Positions 33,550-44,818 of a stretch of DNA of 64,000 nucleotides are shown here, one piece after another. The position numbers were made by a program, and so were the translations under genes. This stretch comes from Bettongia penicillata ogilbyi (lineage: Eukaryota > Chordata > Mammalia > Diprotodontia > Potoroidae). Below the pieces are notes generated by a model. It searched no databases and was not told the origin of the DNA. It saw only the letters and a program-made list of their open reading frames with translations. Location: NCBI GenBank assembly GCA_023548195.1, contig JAJHZJ010000496.1, forward strand, positions 5,205,001 through 5,269,000. Direction: 5' to 3'. The first letter of the stretch is position 1. Each line of letters opens with the position of its first letter.

Positions 33550-34229
33550 CTGTCAATTTTGAGGAGATCCTCATCTATTGGGGGGAAAATAATGCTTTCT
33601 GAATTATCAGACTGTAATGATGTGTTGGTGTGTCCCAAGACCCCCCAAGAGCTATGTCTTTACATGCTGCCTGTGGGACAAAATTATCTTGGTGTCCACA
33701 GTTCCACTAAAAATGAGAAAGAAACCACAAGCATCAGAAAGTGGTTTAATTTAGCAAGGAAAAATATGCTGATCACCCTGTTCCCCAGATCTTAAATAAG
33801 AGAGAGTAAGGGTCCAATGGCTCAATGATAAAAAGTAATTGACCACAGAGTCAAAAAGGTCTTCTGCTCATGAGCTGTTCAAGTGATGAGGATGTTACTG
33901 AGGAGATGATTTAAAAAAATTTAAAAAGACAAATTTGCATTACAGAAGGAGAAAATTCCTCTATGGTAAAGATGAGGAAGAAGAGCTTCTTTCTAGCCTT
34001 TGATTAATGTAGCTATGTAGCTAATCCCTCCTATGCTTTTCTATCCTACCCCATTCCACCTTCTCTCCACCCCACCCCTCCATGTACGCACTGGAACCAT
34101 CTTCCAGATCTGTACTGTAAGGACTGTAGTCCTGAATCTCACTCCTACCCCTCCCCAAGACTTCCCATTCTTTCCCCCAGTCTCACATCCACAGGATCCA
34201 GTATTTCTAACTGAATGGGTGCCATCTTG
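33550..34229. other. No feature recognised
   Basis: An open frame of 86 codons (33535-33795) starts inside a MIR end and shows no family resemblance. Confidence 0.4.
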
Positions 34230-34320
34230 CACAATCTTCTTATTTTAAAGATAAAGATGCTGAGACTTTGGGAAGTTGATATTTGCTCCAAGTCACAAAG
34301 CTAGTGATCAGTCAATAATC
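34230..34320 (+). mobile_element. MIR-like fragment
   Basis: TTATTTTAAAGATAAAGATG then CAAGTCACAAAGCTAGTG is the MIR core, with only about 90 bp recognisable. Confidence 0.45.
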
Positions 34321-34399
34321 AGGCATTTATAAGGTACCCATTATGTCTTGGCACCAGGGCATAAAGAGCAAATATGCAACAGACCCTGCTCTCAAAAAT

Positions 34400-35335
34400 G
34401 ATTACAGGATCAACTCATGGGCATATAATGCAAAATTTTTAAAAGAAAAACTTTGGGGGGTGTTCTCAGTAATCCAAGGGTTTTAAAAAGTCCTAGCGCC
34501 CTCAGAAGAGGTGGAGATGGGAATCCCTAGTCTAGTCAACATCCCTGTGCAACTGTGTGGTATAGAGACAGCACTTTCCATTCCACCAGGAAGCCCATGT
34601 CCTGAGACAGTGGAATCTCTTGGAGGTTGGGAGATTAAATTACAGGTAGTCTGGAAAAAGAGGAGTTTTCATGTCACAGCCTCTTCCTTCTCCCTCTACC
34701 ACTACCCTCCCCAGAAAACTGCATGTAGAATGTTTCAGTTTATTTTATTTATCTCCATTTCAACCTAATATGTGCAGAAAATAAACAAAAATCACAGGAT
34801 CACAAAAGCCTATGTCCAAGTCCTGATATTATACCAAATATACTTGGAACTAGTATATCCCCTTCTAGTAACAAGGAACAGAACCTTAGCATCTCCTCTT
34901 CATTCTTCTCCTCTTTATCAAGCTCACAATTGTCATTCCAGATTTAAGGCTGGGACAAAGCAGTGAATGAAGGGTCTCAATTTCGCAGTCTCCAGATTAA
35001 GCACTCTATCTCCCATCCCACTAACTAGCCTCAGGAAAAAAAAAACAAACTTAAATCCTAAGTATTACCCTGTGCTCTGCATTGTAGGCAGTGACTTTTA
35101 TTCCATGTAATCAGAGTGTCCTGATGTAAGGATGCTGGGAAATATGAACACATGAATTGTCAAAGGATAGGATGCTGTCCTGCAGAGGTTTATAAATCAT
35201 GCTTCCAATGGGGGTGTAAAAGTTGAGTGCCCAAACAATCTGCTTTTTATTTTTATGTGTATAATTAAGTTCACCAATTTTTGTTTTTTATAACTTTCTC
35301 TAAGTTACAGCTAGGTAAGATCCTTCCCTCACTTG

Positions 35336-35380
<45 letters not shown>

Positions 35381-36213
35381 ACCAAGGAATAGGAGAAAGA
35401 TAACATTCTGTTTTCTACTACTTGTTTATAGCATGATTTAATAGAAATGTTAAATTGTTCATCTATTTGGTATTTACTTTGATCCGTGAGGAAGGACCCT
35501 GATCAGTATACATTTTCTGCCCCAGTGCTATCGAATTTTCCTTTCAGTTTGAACAGGATTTGAGTAGAAGAAAAATAAATCATAATGATGAGGACAGGAA
35601 AGAAGATGACATATGAACCTACTCAGAAGAATGCCAATTCCTAAAAGTCAAGGTCTGTCATGTTGTCTGCAGATCTTCAGTATGTGGCCTTATGCCTGCA
35701 CAGGATCTCAAAAATAAATTCTTCTTCTGCTTAAGGAATATATAACTTGAACTGTTATTAAGATCTATCAAATGATCAACTGACTGATCAATCAACACAG
35801 AATCGTATTAGTTCCTGAGTTCTATCCCTGCATTGCCAACTGCCTACTGAACATATCCAATTGGATATCTTGTAGGTATCTCCAACTCAACAAGTCCAAA
35901 ACATAACTCATTATCTTTCTCCTCCTCAAATCTCTCTGAAACCCAACCAACTTCTGAACTTCCCTATTTCTGTTAAGGGTACCAACTTTCATCCAGTCAA
36001 CTTTAAATGGCCTCCATATTACTCTTCACTTCTATTCATTCCATAATAATATAACAAATCTTACAGATTCTACCTCCCTGCCATGTCCTGCATCCTTCTT
36101 CTCTTCACTCAAGTGGTTGTCACTCTCCAAGGTAAAGAACCAGTTCATGCTTTTGTCACCTTTCACCTGGTTCATGCAGAGCTTCTGAAACCTTTTCCAA
36201 TCGAGATACCTTT
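34400..36213. other. No feature apart from a CA microsatellite
   Basis: Mixed unique-looking sequence. Around 35790-36190 a decayed L2 5' part is possible because L2 follows at 36290. Confidence 0.35.
35335..35380. repeat. (CA)n microsatellite
   Basis: About 21 uninterrupted AC units followed by CACCCACC. Confidence 0.95.
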
Positions 36214-36278
36214 AGTACTTCTTAAACTGTGGATCCTGATCCCATATGGAGTCATGAGCGACAGTTTAAGAAGCATTG
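36214..36278. mobile_element. Tiny hAT-like MITE remnant
   Basis: CTTCTTAAACTGT (36218-36230) and ACAGTTTAAGAAG (36261-36273) are a perfect 13-bp inverted repeat, with GATCCTGATCCCATATGGAG between them. The TTCTTAAACTGTGG...CCCCATATGGGGTC layout is that of known hAT MITEs. Confidence 0.5.
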
Positions 36279-36289
36279 GATTCAAAGGG

Positions 36290-36895
36290 CCTCCTCCTTG
36301 ATCTTCCTACGTCCAGTTCCCCCCGTCCAATCCATCTTCTACATAGCTACAAAACTGATGTTCTTAAAGCACAGATCTGGCCAGGTCATTCCCCTGATGA
36401 CGAATCCCCTTCCTGTAGCTCCCTCTTCTTATGTTATAAAATATAAACCTCTTTGTGTCTATTAAGACCCTTCACCATCTGCATCAAGCTTATCATAAGC
36501 TTTTGAACATTCTTCTTCTTCATATACTTTTTAACCCAGAGGAACATTCCTATTTGCGATTCCTTCCATACATATTTGACCTCCAGCATTTTATCTTCTG
36601 TCTCTAGGCCTCTGCATGGGATGGAGTCTTGAAATACGTTCATCCTGATCTCACTTTATGGAATATTTCACTGTGCTAAATGTTCAGCCTAAGTACAAAC
36701 TCTTTTAGGGTGTGTGTCCTGATATCCTGAGTTGTTGATTTCACTACAAAATCATTTTATGTTACTTCTCTGTGTACTCGTCACCATCCCTAAGATGTTT
36801 CTGTTTTCTTTTTCATTTCTGTTTTTGCATCCCCAGCCTCTAGCACAGTACATAGCATATCACAGGGGCTTAATAAATACTTGGTGAATTGGGTT
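36290..36895 (+). mobile_element. L2-type LINE 3' portion
   Basis: TTAAAGCACAGATCTGGCC, then ATAAACCTCTTTGTGTC, CCCTTCACCATCTGC, and the terminal AGCACAGTACATAGCATATC with TTAATAAATACTTGGTGAATTG are in the order of the L2 3' end. Roughly 600 bp is recognisable, the longest L2 piece in the window. Confidence 0.65.
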
Positions 36896-36899
36896 GTTG

Positions 36900-37570
36900 A
36901 ATTAGCCTCATACTCTCGTGTTGGATGAATAACATGAATTCATTCAAGGATCCCTTCTTGGTCCTGGATTTTTCTACCCTCTTTTCAAAGGCTTTACATG
37001 ACAGTCTTATCCAATTTGCAGATGGCTTGAAACTAGAAGGGTAAGCTAACATGTTGGATGACAGAGCTTGCATCCAAAAAGATCTTGACAAGATAGAAAG
37101 ATGGGCCAGATCTTAGAAGCTGAATTTAATTGGGATTAAATGTAAAGTTCTATTCTGGGGTGGAAACAAAATTCACATGGAAAAGATGGGAGAGAAATGG
37201 CTAAGACGCCGCATGTGGAAAAGATTTGTGGGTTTTAGTGCATTTCTAGCCTAAAATGAATCAGCAAACAGGAAAGAGCAAAAAAAAAAAGAAAGAAAAT
37301 TTAGCCATCATAGGGTGTGTGGAAAGAGGCAATGTGTCCAGAATGAGGGAACAGGCAGATAGATGTCTTGTACTCTCCCCTGGCAGAGCATTTCTGAGTA
37401 TTCTATTGATTTCTAGGTGTCACATTTGAGAATGTAGATTAACACACTGGTGAATGTCTGGAAGATGAGAGAACAATGTGATATTTATAGGACATTGAGG
37501 AACTGGGAAGGTGTATCCTTTACCTTTTAGTATTTGAAGATCTATCTCCCAGATTAAGTTATAGACTTGT
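36900..37570 (+). mobile_element. L3/CR1-type LINE fragment with reverse-transcriptase relic
   Basis: At about 37010 the line TCCAATTTGCAGATGGCTTG corresponds to the 'FADDTKL' active-site region of CR1-clade reverse transcriptases. It is followed by ATCCAAAAAGATCTTGACAAG ('IQKDLDK') and then GGGTTTTAGTGCATTTC. The second aspartate of the catalytic pair is lost (GCA GAT GGC). Stops are frequent. Confidence 0.7.
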
Positions 37571-37619
37571 GCTCTGCCTAGCCTTAGAGGGTAGAACCTG
37601 GAACAATGGGTGGATGAAT

Positions 37620-38020
37620 GTTGTGGTGTCTAATAATAGTGGTGACTATAATAGTGATAAGAAACATTCATATAGTGTTCTAAGGTTTGCAAAAGCATTT
37701 TACATACAAAAAACAAATCCCTGTAAATTTAAACAAAGTTAAGAGGACTGCTTTAAAAGACTGTGGGTTCCTCTTCACATACTTTACGTTTTATATAATT
37801 GTCTTTTTTTTGCCAGACTTGATTTCATCAATATAGGAATCTCTTGGTAGGAAACTTCCTAAACACGAGGAAATGGGGACCTTCTCTTTGAGTGTTGTGT
37901 GGACTTTGAGAGGTTAAGAGCCTTGCCCAGAGGCAAAGGAAATATGTGACAAAATGGACACTTGAACCACATCTCCTTGATTCTAAGCCAAGCTTTCTAT
38001 CTATACTGTGAAGCTTTTAT
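37620..38020 (+). mobile_element. MIR-like SINE in two pieces
   Basis: The 5' half is at 37640-37710 (CATTCATATAGTGTTCTAAGG, GCAAAAGCATTTTACATAC). The core and 3' half are at 37905-38020 (GAGGTTAAGAGCCTTGCCC). The intervening 190 bp do not fit MIR and may be an insertion. Confidence 0.5.
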
Positions 38021-38374
38021 GTTGATAAAATGGTCACTTTGTGAATTTTAGGCTAATCACAATCCAATGGATAAGAAAAGTAAATGGACATATTTCAAGA
38101 AATGCATCTTCAGTAGTTCCAATATTACCATGTGGAAGCTGAAGAATATTCCACATGATAACAAATACTGACTTTTTAATCAGAATAAACATGCTGTTTA
38201 TTTGACATTTTGGTTGCTATGATTCAAGCACAGCCTCTATATGGCTAGGGACTTTGTTAAGCCCCTTAATTCCACCTCCTTGCTGCTCATACAGAACATT
38301 AATACTCCAACAGAGAAATAATAATTTTATAATAAATAGGTGGTCACCATGGAAAAAAATACTTTGAATCTGGG

Positions 38375-39125
38375 AGAACCAGATTAATTGAAATTTATTA
38401 AATGCCTACTATGTGCCAGGCACTGGTGATGTAAAGATAAAGAGAGCTTGCATTCTATTGCAGGCATGCAGCATGTTCACAATTAAGTAAAAGTGGGAGA
38501 GATACAAAGAAAGCACAAGCACTTGGATGAAACACAGATAACTTGGGGAAGTTAGGAAATGTCTCTTCAATAGTAAACGACTCTTGAGCTGATACTTGAA
38601 TGCATCTCAGGGTTCCAGAGGACATAGGTGAAGAGAGAGAGTATTCTAGACACAGAGGTCTACTAAGTCAATACATATTTGCTTAATACCTACTAAGTGC
38701 TCAGTGCTGGGGATACAAAAAGAGGCAGAAGATAGTCCCTGCCCTCAAGGAGCTCACAATCTGTTGGGAATGACAAGCAAACACATGCATACCGACCAGC
38801 TATACATAGCATAAATAGGGAACAATTAACAGAGGGAAGACACTAGAAATAAGAAGGGTTGGGGAAGGTTTCCTGTAGATTTTAGTTGGGACTAAAAGGC
38901 AGCTAAAGAAGGTGGTAGTCAGAGATGAGGGGGTAGGGCATTCCAGACATGGAGGATAGACAGAGAAAATGCCTGGAGACAAGAGAAGTAATGTCTTAGT
39001 CTTTGTTGAACAAAATGGAGGCCACTGTCCCCGAATCAAAGAGTACATGATGAGAACTAAGGTGTGAGATGGCTGGTTAGATAGGAGGGAGGCTAGGTTA
39101 TCAAAGAATTTGAACGAGGCCAACC
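38375..39125 (+). repeat. Long dispersed repeat, 'tactatgtgccaggcact ... aaggagctcacaatct' family, tandem pieces
   Basis: Two successive pieces begin with TACTATGTGCCAGGCACTGG (38408) and TACTAAGTGCTCAGTGCTGG (38691). They carry CCCTCAAGGAGCTCACAATC, GGAAGGTTTCCTGTAGA, GGGCATTCCAGACATGG and AGAGTACATGATGAG. Related but more decayed pieces lie at 2800-3260, 4110-4260, 12150-12310, 18950-19260, 39590-39760, 46190-46870, 47890-48010, 48515-48620, 52450-52760 and 60740-60990. I recognise it as widespread in mammals but cannot name the family with certainty; a LINE-derived origin is possible. Confidence 0.6.
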
Positions 39126-39129
39126 CTTT

Positions 39130-39270
39130 CATATTTTATATGAATCACCTGCGACCCAGATAGATTACAAAACTTGTCTAAGGTCACCAGGGTAGTGAGG
39201 GGGAAGAGCTGAAATTTAAACCAGGCCCTTTGATTCCAAAGCCATCATTCTTGTCACCATACCAAGGCTG
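39130..39270 (+). mobile_element. MIR-like fragment
   Basis: AACTTGTCTAAGGTCACCAG, then AGCTGAAATTTAAACCAGGC and CAAAGCCATCATTCTTG. Confidence 0.5.
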
Positions 39271-39824
39271 ACCTAGGCGAAAGTTAGACACTTGATAAAT
39301 ATTTAAAGCTAAGAAATGGTTGGATTTTTAAAATCATATTGCTGAGTGGAAATAAAATTAATACTTAGGAAAAATAACAAATAAGGAATTTAGATTTCTC
39401 TTATTTTCAGCAGCAAAAAGATTTAAGTGATTTTCTGTTAAACAGTCAGCTTTGGAGGTGAACTAAGTCACACCAAAAACAGTACAGAGGCTAGAAAAAC
39501 ATCATCAATGTTGGAGACAATACAGACTAATACATTGTAAAATTTGAGTCTTCTTTTCTCCAATGTGACCAAAATACAAATACTATTTTTATCAGTTATT
39601 CAGCAAGTATTTGTAAAGTGCTGGCTATATGTCCAGAGTGGCTAAATACATGGAATACAAAAAAATGTTAAAAACAGTGCCCATATTTTTAGGAAGTTTA
39701 TATTTTAATTGTGGGTAAAAACATATCAATAACTAGATGCATTTAAGAAAGCTGGAGATATAGATGGAAGGCAATTTGATAGGAGGATGCAATCCCTGGC
39801 ACCCAAGGAAGGTAGTGCAAATAT

Positions 39825-39945
39825 TATATTCCCTACTTTGCAGATAAGAAAACTGAGGCTCAGAGAAGATGGTAAATTTCCATTGTCAGAAAGCAAATAA
39901 GTAATAGATCTGATCTTGTGACTTCAAATCCAATGCTTAGCTTGG
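39825..39945 (+). mobile_element. MIR-like fragment
   Basis: CCTACTTTGCAGATAAGAAAACTGAGGCTC is a near-consensus MIR core. The 3' part decays after 39930. Confidence 0.55.
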
Positions 39946-40419
39946 CCTTAGATAGAAGTGCCATAGGCCTCTGGGGCTTCTTGCCTCTAAATCCTGCTCA
40001 CATAAGTAATTTCACCATCACGGAGCCATGGTTCTTGCTCCTGGAATATTTTTAGCTTCAAGAGTTTTTAAATGAAATGCAAACCCTTCATGGGGGAGAC
40101 ATCATCAAGAACCTAGTGCCTTAATTTTTTCAACCTCTTTGTCTCAGAGGTAATGGAGTAGAGTGGGAAAAAAGGCTTTGGAGTTTGGGAGGCCTTGTTA
40201 CTGGCCGTGTGACCTTAGGGAACAAATGTGACCCAGGCTCCTTGTAAGGCTATAAATGAGAGAAGAACTGTAAATCTGTTTTGATAGCAGAAATTTCCAC
40301 ATTGGGAGTTTCCTATGTAGATAAATTGTAGCTCCATACATCTATTCCTCTCCCACCCAAATCCCTAAACCTAAGTGGGATTAGTAGATTTGAGAAGAAG
40401 TTAGGATAGACCAAGAGTT

Positions 40420-40555
40420 CTTATCCTTTTTTCTGTGTCATGGAGCCTTTTGGTGTCTGGTGATGCCAAGAGCTCATTTCTCAGAACAATGATTTTTTTA
40501 AATGAATGAAAAAAATATTAAATTTCAGAGACTATTAAAAAATAAACAAGCAGGC
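40420..40555 (-). repeat. Dispersed repeat, possibly hAT-derived
   Basis: AGAGTTCTTATCCTTTTTTCTG followed by TCATGGAGCCTTTTGGTGTC looks like the antisense end of the family at 22555-22760. It ends where the next SINE starts. Confidence 0.4.
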
Positions 40556-40562
40556 TTTCTGC

Positions 40563-40811
40563 CCACCCCATTAGATGGCTCAGTGGATAGAACACTGGAC
40601 CTGGAGTTAGGAGGACTTGAACTCACATCCGGTCTCAGACACTAGCTGTGTGACGTTTGGTAAGTCACTTGTCCCTCTTTGCTTCTGTTTCCTAATCTGT
40701 AAAATGGAGACACAACAGAGAAGGAAATGGGAAACCATTCCATTATCTTTGCCAAGACAATACCGGGTCAGAATCCATGAGTCACATAGAGTGGATACAA
40801 TTCAACAAAAA
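40563..40811 (+). mobile_element. tRNA-headed marsupial SINE
   Basis: Head ATGGCTCAGTGGATAGAAC, B-box region TTGAACTCACATC, core TAAGTCACTTGTCC and a tail with TTTGCCAAGACAATACCGG. A few indels are visible in the core. Confidence 0.8.
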
Positions 40812-40894
40812 AACATTTCAGAAGTATCTTGTTGTTCTATACTTTTTAAAATGGATCACATACTTTTGCAAAGCAAAGTACCACTCTCTATAGC

Positions 40895-41020
40895 ATAGTG
40901 TCACTTAATGTCTTGAAGCCTCAATTTCCTCATCTGTAAAATAGGAATAATTGTATTTACCCTACTTAACTTCCAGGGTTGGTGTGAGAAAAGCACTTTT
41001 GAAACTTTAAAGTTTTATTT
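40895..41020 (+). mobile_element. MIR-like 3' fragment
   Basis: CAATTTCCTCATCTGTAAAATAGG then CTTCCAGGGTTGGTGTGAG is the usual 3' segment. It lies 85 bp after a tRNA-headed SINE. Confidence 0.5.
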
Positions 41021-41481
41021 TGACATGATTTTTGTCATTTTTATTCTTATTATCTTTATTAACAATATATCCATATGTATTTCAAAAGCACCATAACTGA
41101 GGTCTGCCTTCACCTGATTATAAAGTAGAAAATAATGCCCTTCATTTCCTCAATATGGTGACTCATCTGGTTTTTGAAAACTTGCCATCTTTATGAAATC
41201 TATAAGCAGAAATGTAGATGTGAAGATTAGGGTATCTGAGCATATTGTGGGACATTATAATTCTAGAAAACTGCAGGGGAAGTGATTTACTTTATTAAAT
41301 AAGAACTCAGAAGCTCACTTGGCCAATGCTAAACTACTGTTTAGTGTTGCTCAAGAAATAGCTATTGTATCAATGGAAAGGTAAGTGAATGAATGAATTA
41401 ATGGATGAATGAAGTGAATGAATGGTTTAACGAATTGGATTATGAATTAATTGAATAAATGAAGGGAAGAATTAATAAGTA

Positions 41482-41583
41482 AAGAGGAGGAGGGGGAGAG
41501 AAGGAGAGAGACAGAGAGAGGGAGAGAGAGAGAAACAGAGAGAGAGAGAGAAGAGAGAAAGAGAGAGAGAGAGCAAGAGAGCT

Positions 41584-41660
<77 letters not shown>

Positions 41661-41682
41661 AAGAGAGCTAGGGAGAGACAGA
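41482..41682. repeat. (GA)n-rich microsatellite
   Basis: Irregular GGAGAG and ACAGAG words lead into a long pure GA run (about 41588-41659). It ends at the start of a 62-bp block repeated at 43690. Confidence 0.9.
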
Positions 41683-41745
41683 GAGATCACAAGATCATTG
41701 GCCTTGATTTTTACTCGGTCCTAAGTTTTAAAAACTATATACATA
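41683..41745 (+). repeat. Local duplication, copy A
   Basis: AGATCACAAGATCATTGGCC and following bases recur at 43690-43752 with about 8 differences in 62 bp. Both copies sit at the right edge of a GA tract and both are preceded further left by a GATAAGTAA/AATAAGTAA word. Confidence 0.8.
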
Positions 41746-41812
41746 GGCTACATCAAAAGTCTTAGTTAGGTATTTTTTTAAGTTAATAAAGCTGAGGAGT
41801 GAACTAAAATTT
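41744..41812. mobile_element. Mariner-like MITE remnant
   Basis: CTACATCAAAAGTCTTAGTT at the left and CTAAAATTTTGGGGATGTCT at the right fit a decayed copy of the 24.4 kb palindrome. It adjoins one arm of the local duplication at 41683-41745. Confidence 0.4.
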
Positions 41813-41829
41813 TGGGGATGTCTCAAAAT

Positions 41830-42726
41830 TTTAATACAAGTAAAAGATGATTTTAAAAGTGTCTTAATGTTTGTCTTTTTTCTTTGACAACAAAACAGAC
41901 AAGTGTAACCTTATAAAAAATTCCATGCTTCTCTTTGGTGAATGTATCAATCATTATTATTGACCAGCAAGAAAACACAATCTATAGTACACTTTTACTA
42001 GGCCACTTGGTTTGTTTTTAAGGCATTAAATGAAAAGAGGAGAGATTTCACAAGGTATTGACTTAGTTCTATTTTCCAGGCTATAGATGCTAAGAAAAGA
42101 ATTGACAAATTTATTTTCTCCTTACTCACATTATGGTGAAAAATACTTTTATTAGTATTAGTGACATTTTTCTTCTTATAAATAAGGTATAAAGTAAAAT
42201 TTATTTAGACTTTTCATGCATTTAAAGATGGACACCCTAAAGTCTTTCCAATACTATTTAGTTCAGAGCAGAGAGACGAAAGATTCATGAAACAAAATTA
42301 GGACACTCATTTCTATATTTCTTTACATAATGTCTAATATCTGATCTATTTGGGATCATTCTTTCTCCACAAAGAGGTGAAAATGATTTTTTAGATAAAT
42401 AAAAATTGAAGATTCAGTGGAATTTTCTGATCATTATCCAAAGGATGTATCTTAAGCCAGTCAATCTGGTGGAAAGGTTTTTGTTCCTCTGCCTCCCACA
42501 CTTTGATCATTAACCACATGGCTTAATAGACTCAAATCTGCTCCCTTTCTTTTTAATAATGGGCATTTAAATTCCAGTTTTCTGTTCAAGATTAAAAGTT
42601 GTACACAGGAACAGAGTAAATGCATCAAAATAACATGGGGGAATTAATAATCTTGTATAGGAACTATAGCAATAGCACAGTAAGTAAAGATAATGTTAGT
42701 GTATTTGAGCAGTTTGTGTTGTGTAA
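41830..42726. other. No feature recognised
   Basis: AT-rich sequence between the 41.7 kb duplication and the GGAA array. Confidence 0.45.
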
Positions 42727-43024
42727 TGGAAGGAAGGAAGGAAGGAAGGAAGGAAGGAAGGAAGGAAGGAAGGAAGGAAGGAAGGGAAGGAAGGAAGGAA
42801 GGAAGGAAGGAAGAGAAGAAAGGAAGGAAGGAAGGAAGGAAGGAAGGAAGGAAGGAAGGAAGGAAGGAAGGAAGGAAGGAAGGAAGGAAGGAAGGAAGGA
42901 AAAGGAAGGAAGGAAGGAAGGAAGGAAGGAAGGAAGGAAGGAAGGAAGGAAGGAAGGAAAAGGAAGAAAGGAAGGAAAAGGAAGGAAGGAAGGAAGGAAG
43001 GAAGGAAGGAAGGAAGGAAGGAAA
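42727..43024. repeat. (GGAA)n tetranucleotide array, about 300 bp
   Basis: About 70 GGAA units with sparse interruptions (GGGAA, AGAGAAGAAA, AAAAGG). The purines are all on the plus strand. Open frames across it on both strands are artefacts of the repeat. Confidence 0.95.
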
Positions 43025-43027
43025 CAA

Positions 43028-43110
43028 GCATCTATTGAACATTATGTGCCAGACCCTGTAATAAGCCTTCTATAAGTATTATCTCATTTGATCTCACAAC
43101 AAATCTAGAA
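43028..43110 (+). mobile_element. MIR-like 5' fragment next to the GGAA tract
   Basis: AGCATCTATTGAACATTATGTGCCAGACCC and AGTATTATCTCATTTGATC is a MIR 5' half. It starts four bases after the GGAA tract ends. Confidence 0.6.
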
Positions 43111-43654
43111 AATCAATCACTTGGTGGAGAGGAGAATATTCTCTTCTGCCTCATATTCTCCTCCATTCTAAAGAAACATTTCAGTTTGGGAGATCTCTCC
43201 ATTCCATCAGAGATCCCACTAGTGATAGGATTAGTAATGTCCACCAGAACTAATAGCAGTGTTCCCAGAGCAGCAAGAACCAAGGGCAACATTGGTATAA
43301 AAAACTGAGACCCATAGAGGACACACTAGATATACAAGAAAAGATGTCATCAGCCCTCTCCAAAGGCACTGACTCCTGGAATTGCCCGATACCTAAAAGG
43401 AACTTTGTGAGGACTCTACCAAAGCAGAAGAGGATGTTCAGTAATTAGGAGCCACAGCTTTACCTTTTGGCCATATTATGTTCTCTTATTTTGATTAAAA
43501 TGTCTCCAGTGACCTTTTGCATATAAGACGGGAATGTGCCCTCAGTTTGGGGGGATGTTTCTTTAACAACTCTCCTTACTCTACCTATTTAGTAAATACC
43601 CTTTCTAAAATATTATAATATTATATAATATTGATAAGTAAGGAGTACAGAGAC

Positions 43655-43690
43655 AGACAGACATAGAGAGAGGGGGAGAGAGAGAGAGAG
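43655..43690. repeat. Short GA microsatellite
   Basis: ACAGACAGAC followed by GAGAGG and GAGAGA words. It precedes the second copy of the 62-bp block. Confidence 0.85.
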
Positions 43691-43752
43691 AGATCACAAC
43701 ATCATTGGCCTTGATTTTTACTAGATCCCATGTTTTAAAAACTACATATGTA
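43690..43752 (+). repeat. Local duplication, copy B
   Basis: AGATCACAACATCATTGGCC matches 41683-41745. The right flank (GGGTACCTCCAAAGTGACAG) is loosely similar to the mariner-like remnant beside copy A. Confidence 0.8.
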
Positions 43753-43799
43753 TGAAATATTTAGGGTACCTCCAAAGTGACAGTCTATAGGGAGCACAC

Positions 43800-44670
43800 T
43801 GGATATGGGCCTATAAGTGATAGTACAATGGCCTCTTAGATTATTAGACTAATCTCAAGAAGTCTTGTTAGCTGTCCTTTAAGGATCTGGGACACCAACT
43901 GGAGTGGGAATTGCTGAAAGTAGTATCCGGAGGCATGTGACACTTCAAACCTTCAATGAATCTGTGATCTCAAAACCTATCATATCATCTCCTTTGACTC
44001 TTATAAATCTTCCTCATGAGATCTGTCCAAATCACTTACAGTTTTTCTTTAGATCTCTGAAAATTGTATGAATTTCAGTGGAAAATGAAGACTCTTTGGT
44101 CCTCCTAAGTGATGTGTTTCACATAGATATGCATTTTGGTTGAGCGATGATATCACATTTTAAATGTCTGAGAAATAAGTAAGAGAACAGGAAAAAGATC
44201 AATGAGTGTAGAAAATTTATTCATGAAGTTTTTCTGAGAAAGGAAGGGGAGATGTAGTATAGTAGTTGGAGGTCATGTTTGGGTCTAGTTAGTAAAGGTT
44301 TTTTGAGGGAGAGGCAGATGGGCATGTTTGTAGGCAGCAGAGAAAGAAAGAATAAATACAGAGATATAGATTAGGAAATTGGGTATGTGTGATAGTAATG
44401 CCAACCTCATGGAAAAGAGAAGAGATATGAATATATGTCAATATGGTAGGATTGGCTTTCACGAGGGAAAGTACCATCATCAAACACTATAGTCAAGAAA
44501 AGACTGGGGATTGATATGGAAGAAAACAGAAAGAACTCTTACATAATAGTTTATATTTCTCAGGAAAGTATAAAATAGTTCTCATTTGAGATGGTGGGGT
44601 AGGGGAGAGAATGTTGTAGGAAGGATAGAATATTTGAAATAGCAGTGGGACATGGGACAGGGAATCTAGT
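43800..44670. other. No feature recognised
   Basis: AT-rich sequence with no recognisable repeat or coding signal. Confidence 0.45.
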
Positions 44671-44818
44671 AAAGGTGGGGAACCTGAGCCTCAAGGCCAC
44701 ATGTGGCCCTCAAGTGCATCCCTTTCACTGAGATAAAGTTCAGATTCAGTCAAAGGGCCACACTTGAGGACCTAGAGGTCCACATATGGCCTCCAGAGCA
44801 TAGGTTCACCAACCCTGC
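44671..44818. mobile_element. hAT-like palindromic MITE
   Basis: GGTGGGGAACCTGAGCCTC at the left and the antisense of CATAGGTTCACCAACCCTG at the right are terminal inverted repeats. Inside, GGCCACATGTGGCCCTCAAG mirrors GGTCCACATATGGCC and GGCCACACTTGAGG. Its 148-bp fold-back and CAGGG(G/T)TGG-type ends fit hAT non-autonomous elements. I could not identify a clean 8-bp target duplication. Confidence 0.6.

Noticed and set aside
33535..33795. 86-codon coding region
   Set aside because: It starts inside the 3' end of a MIR and resembles no protein family.
41472..41690. Ser/Leu-rich open frame
   Set aside because: It is the antisense of a GA microsatellite. The same applies to 17410-17740 and 58773-59114.
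42620..43075. Open frames of 111-151 codons on both strands
   Set aside because: They translate the GGAA array (GRKE or LPSF repeats); low-complexity artefacts.
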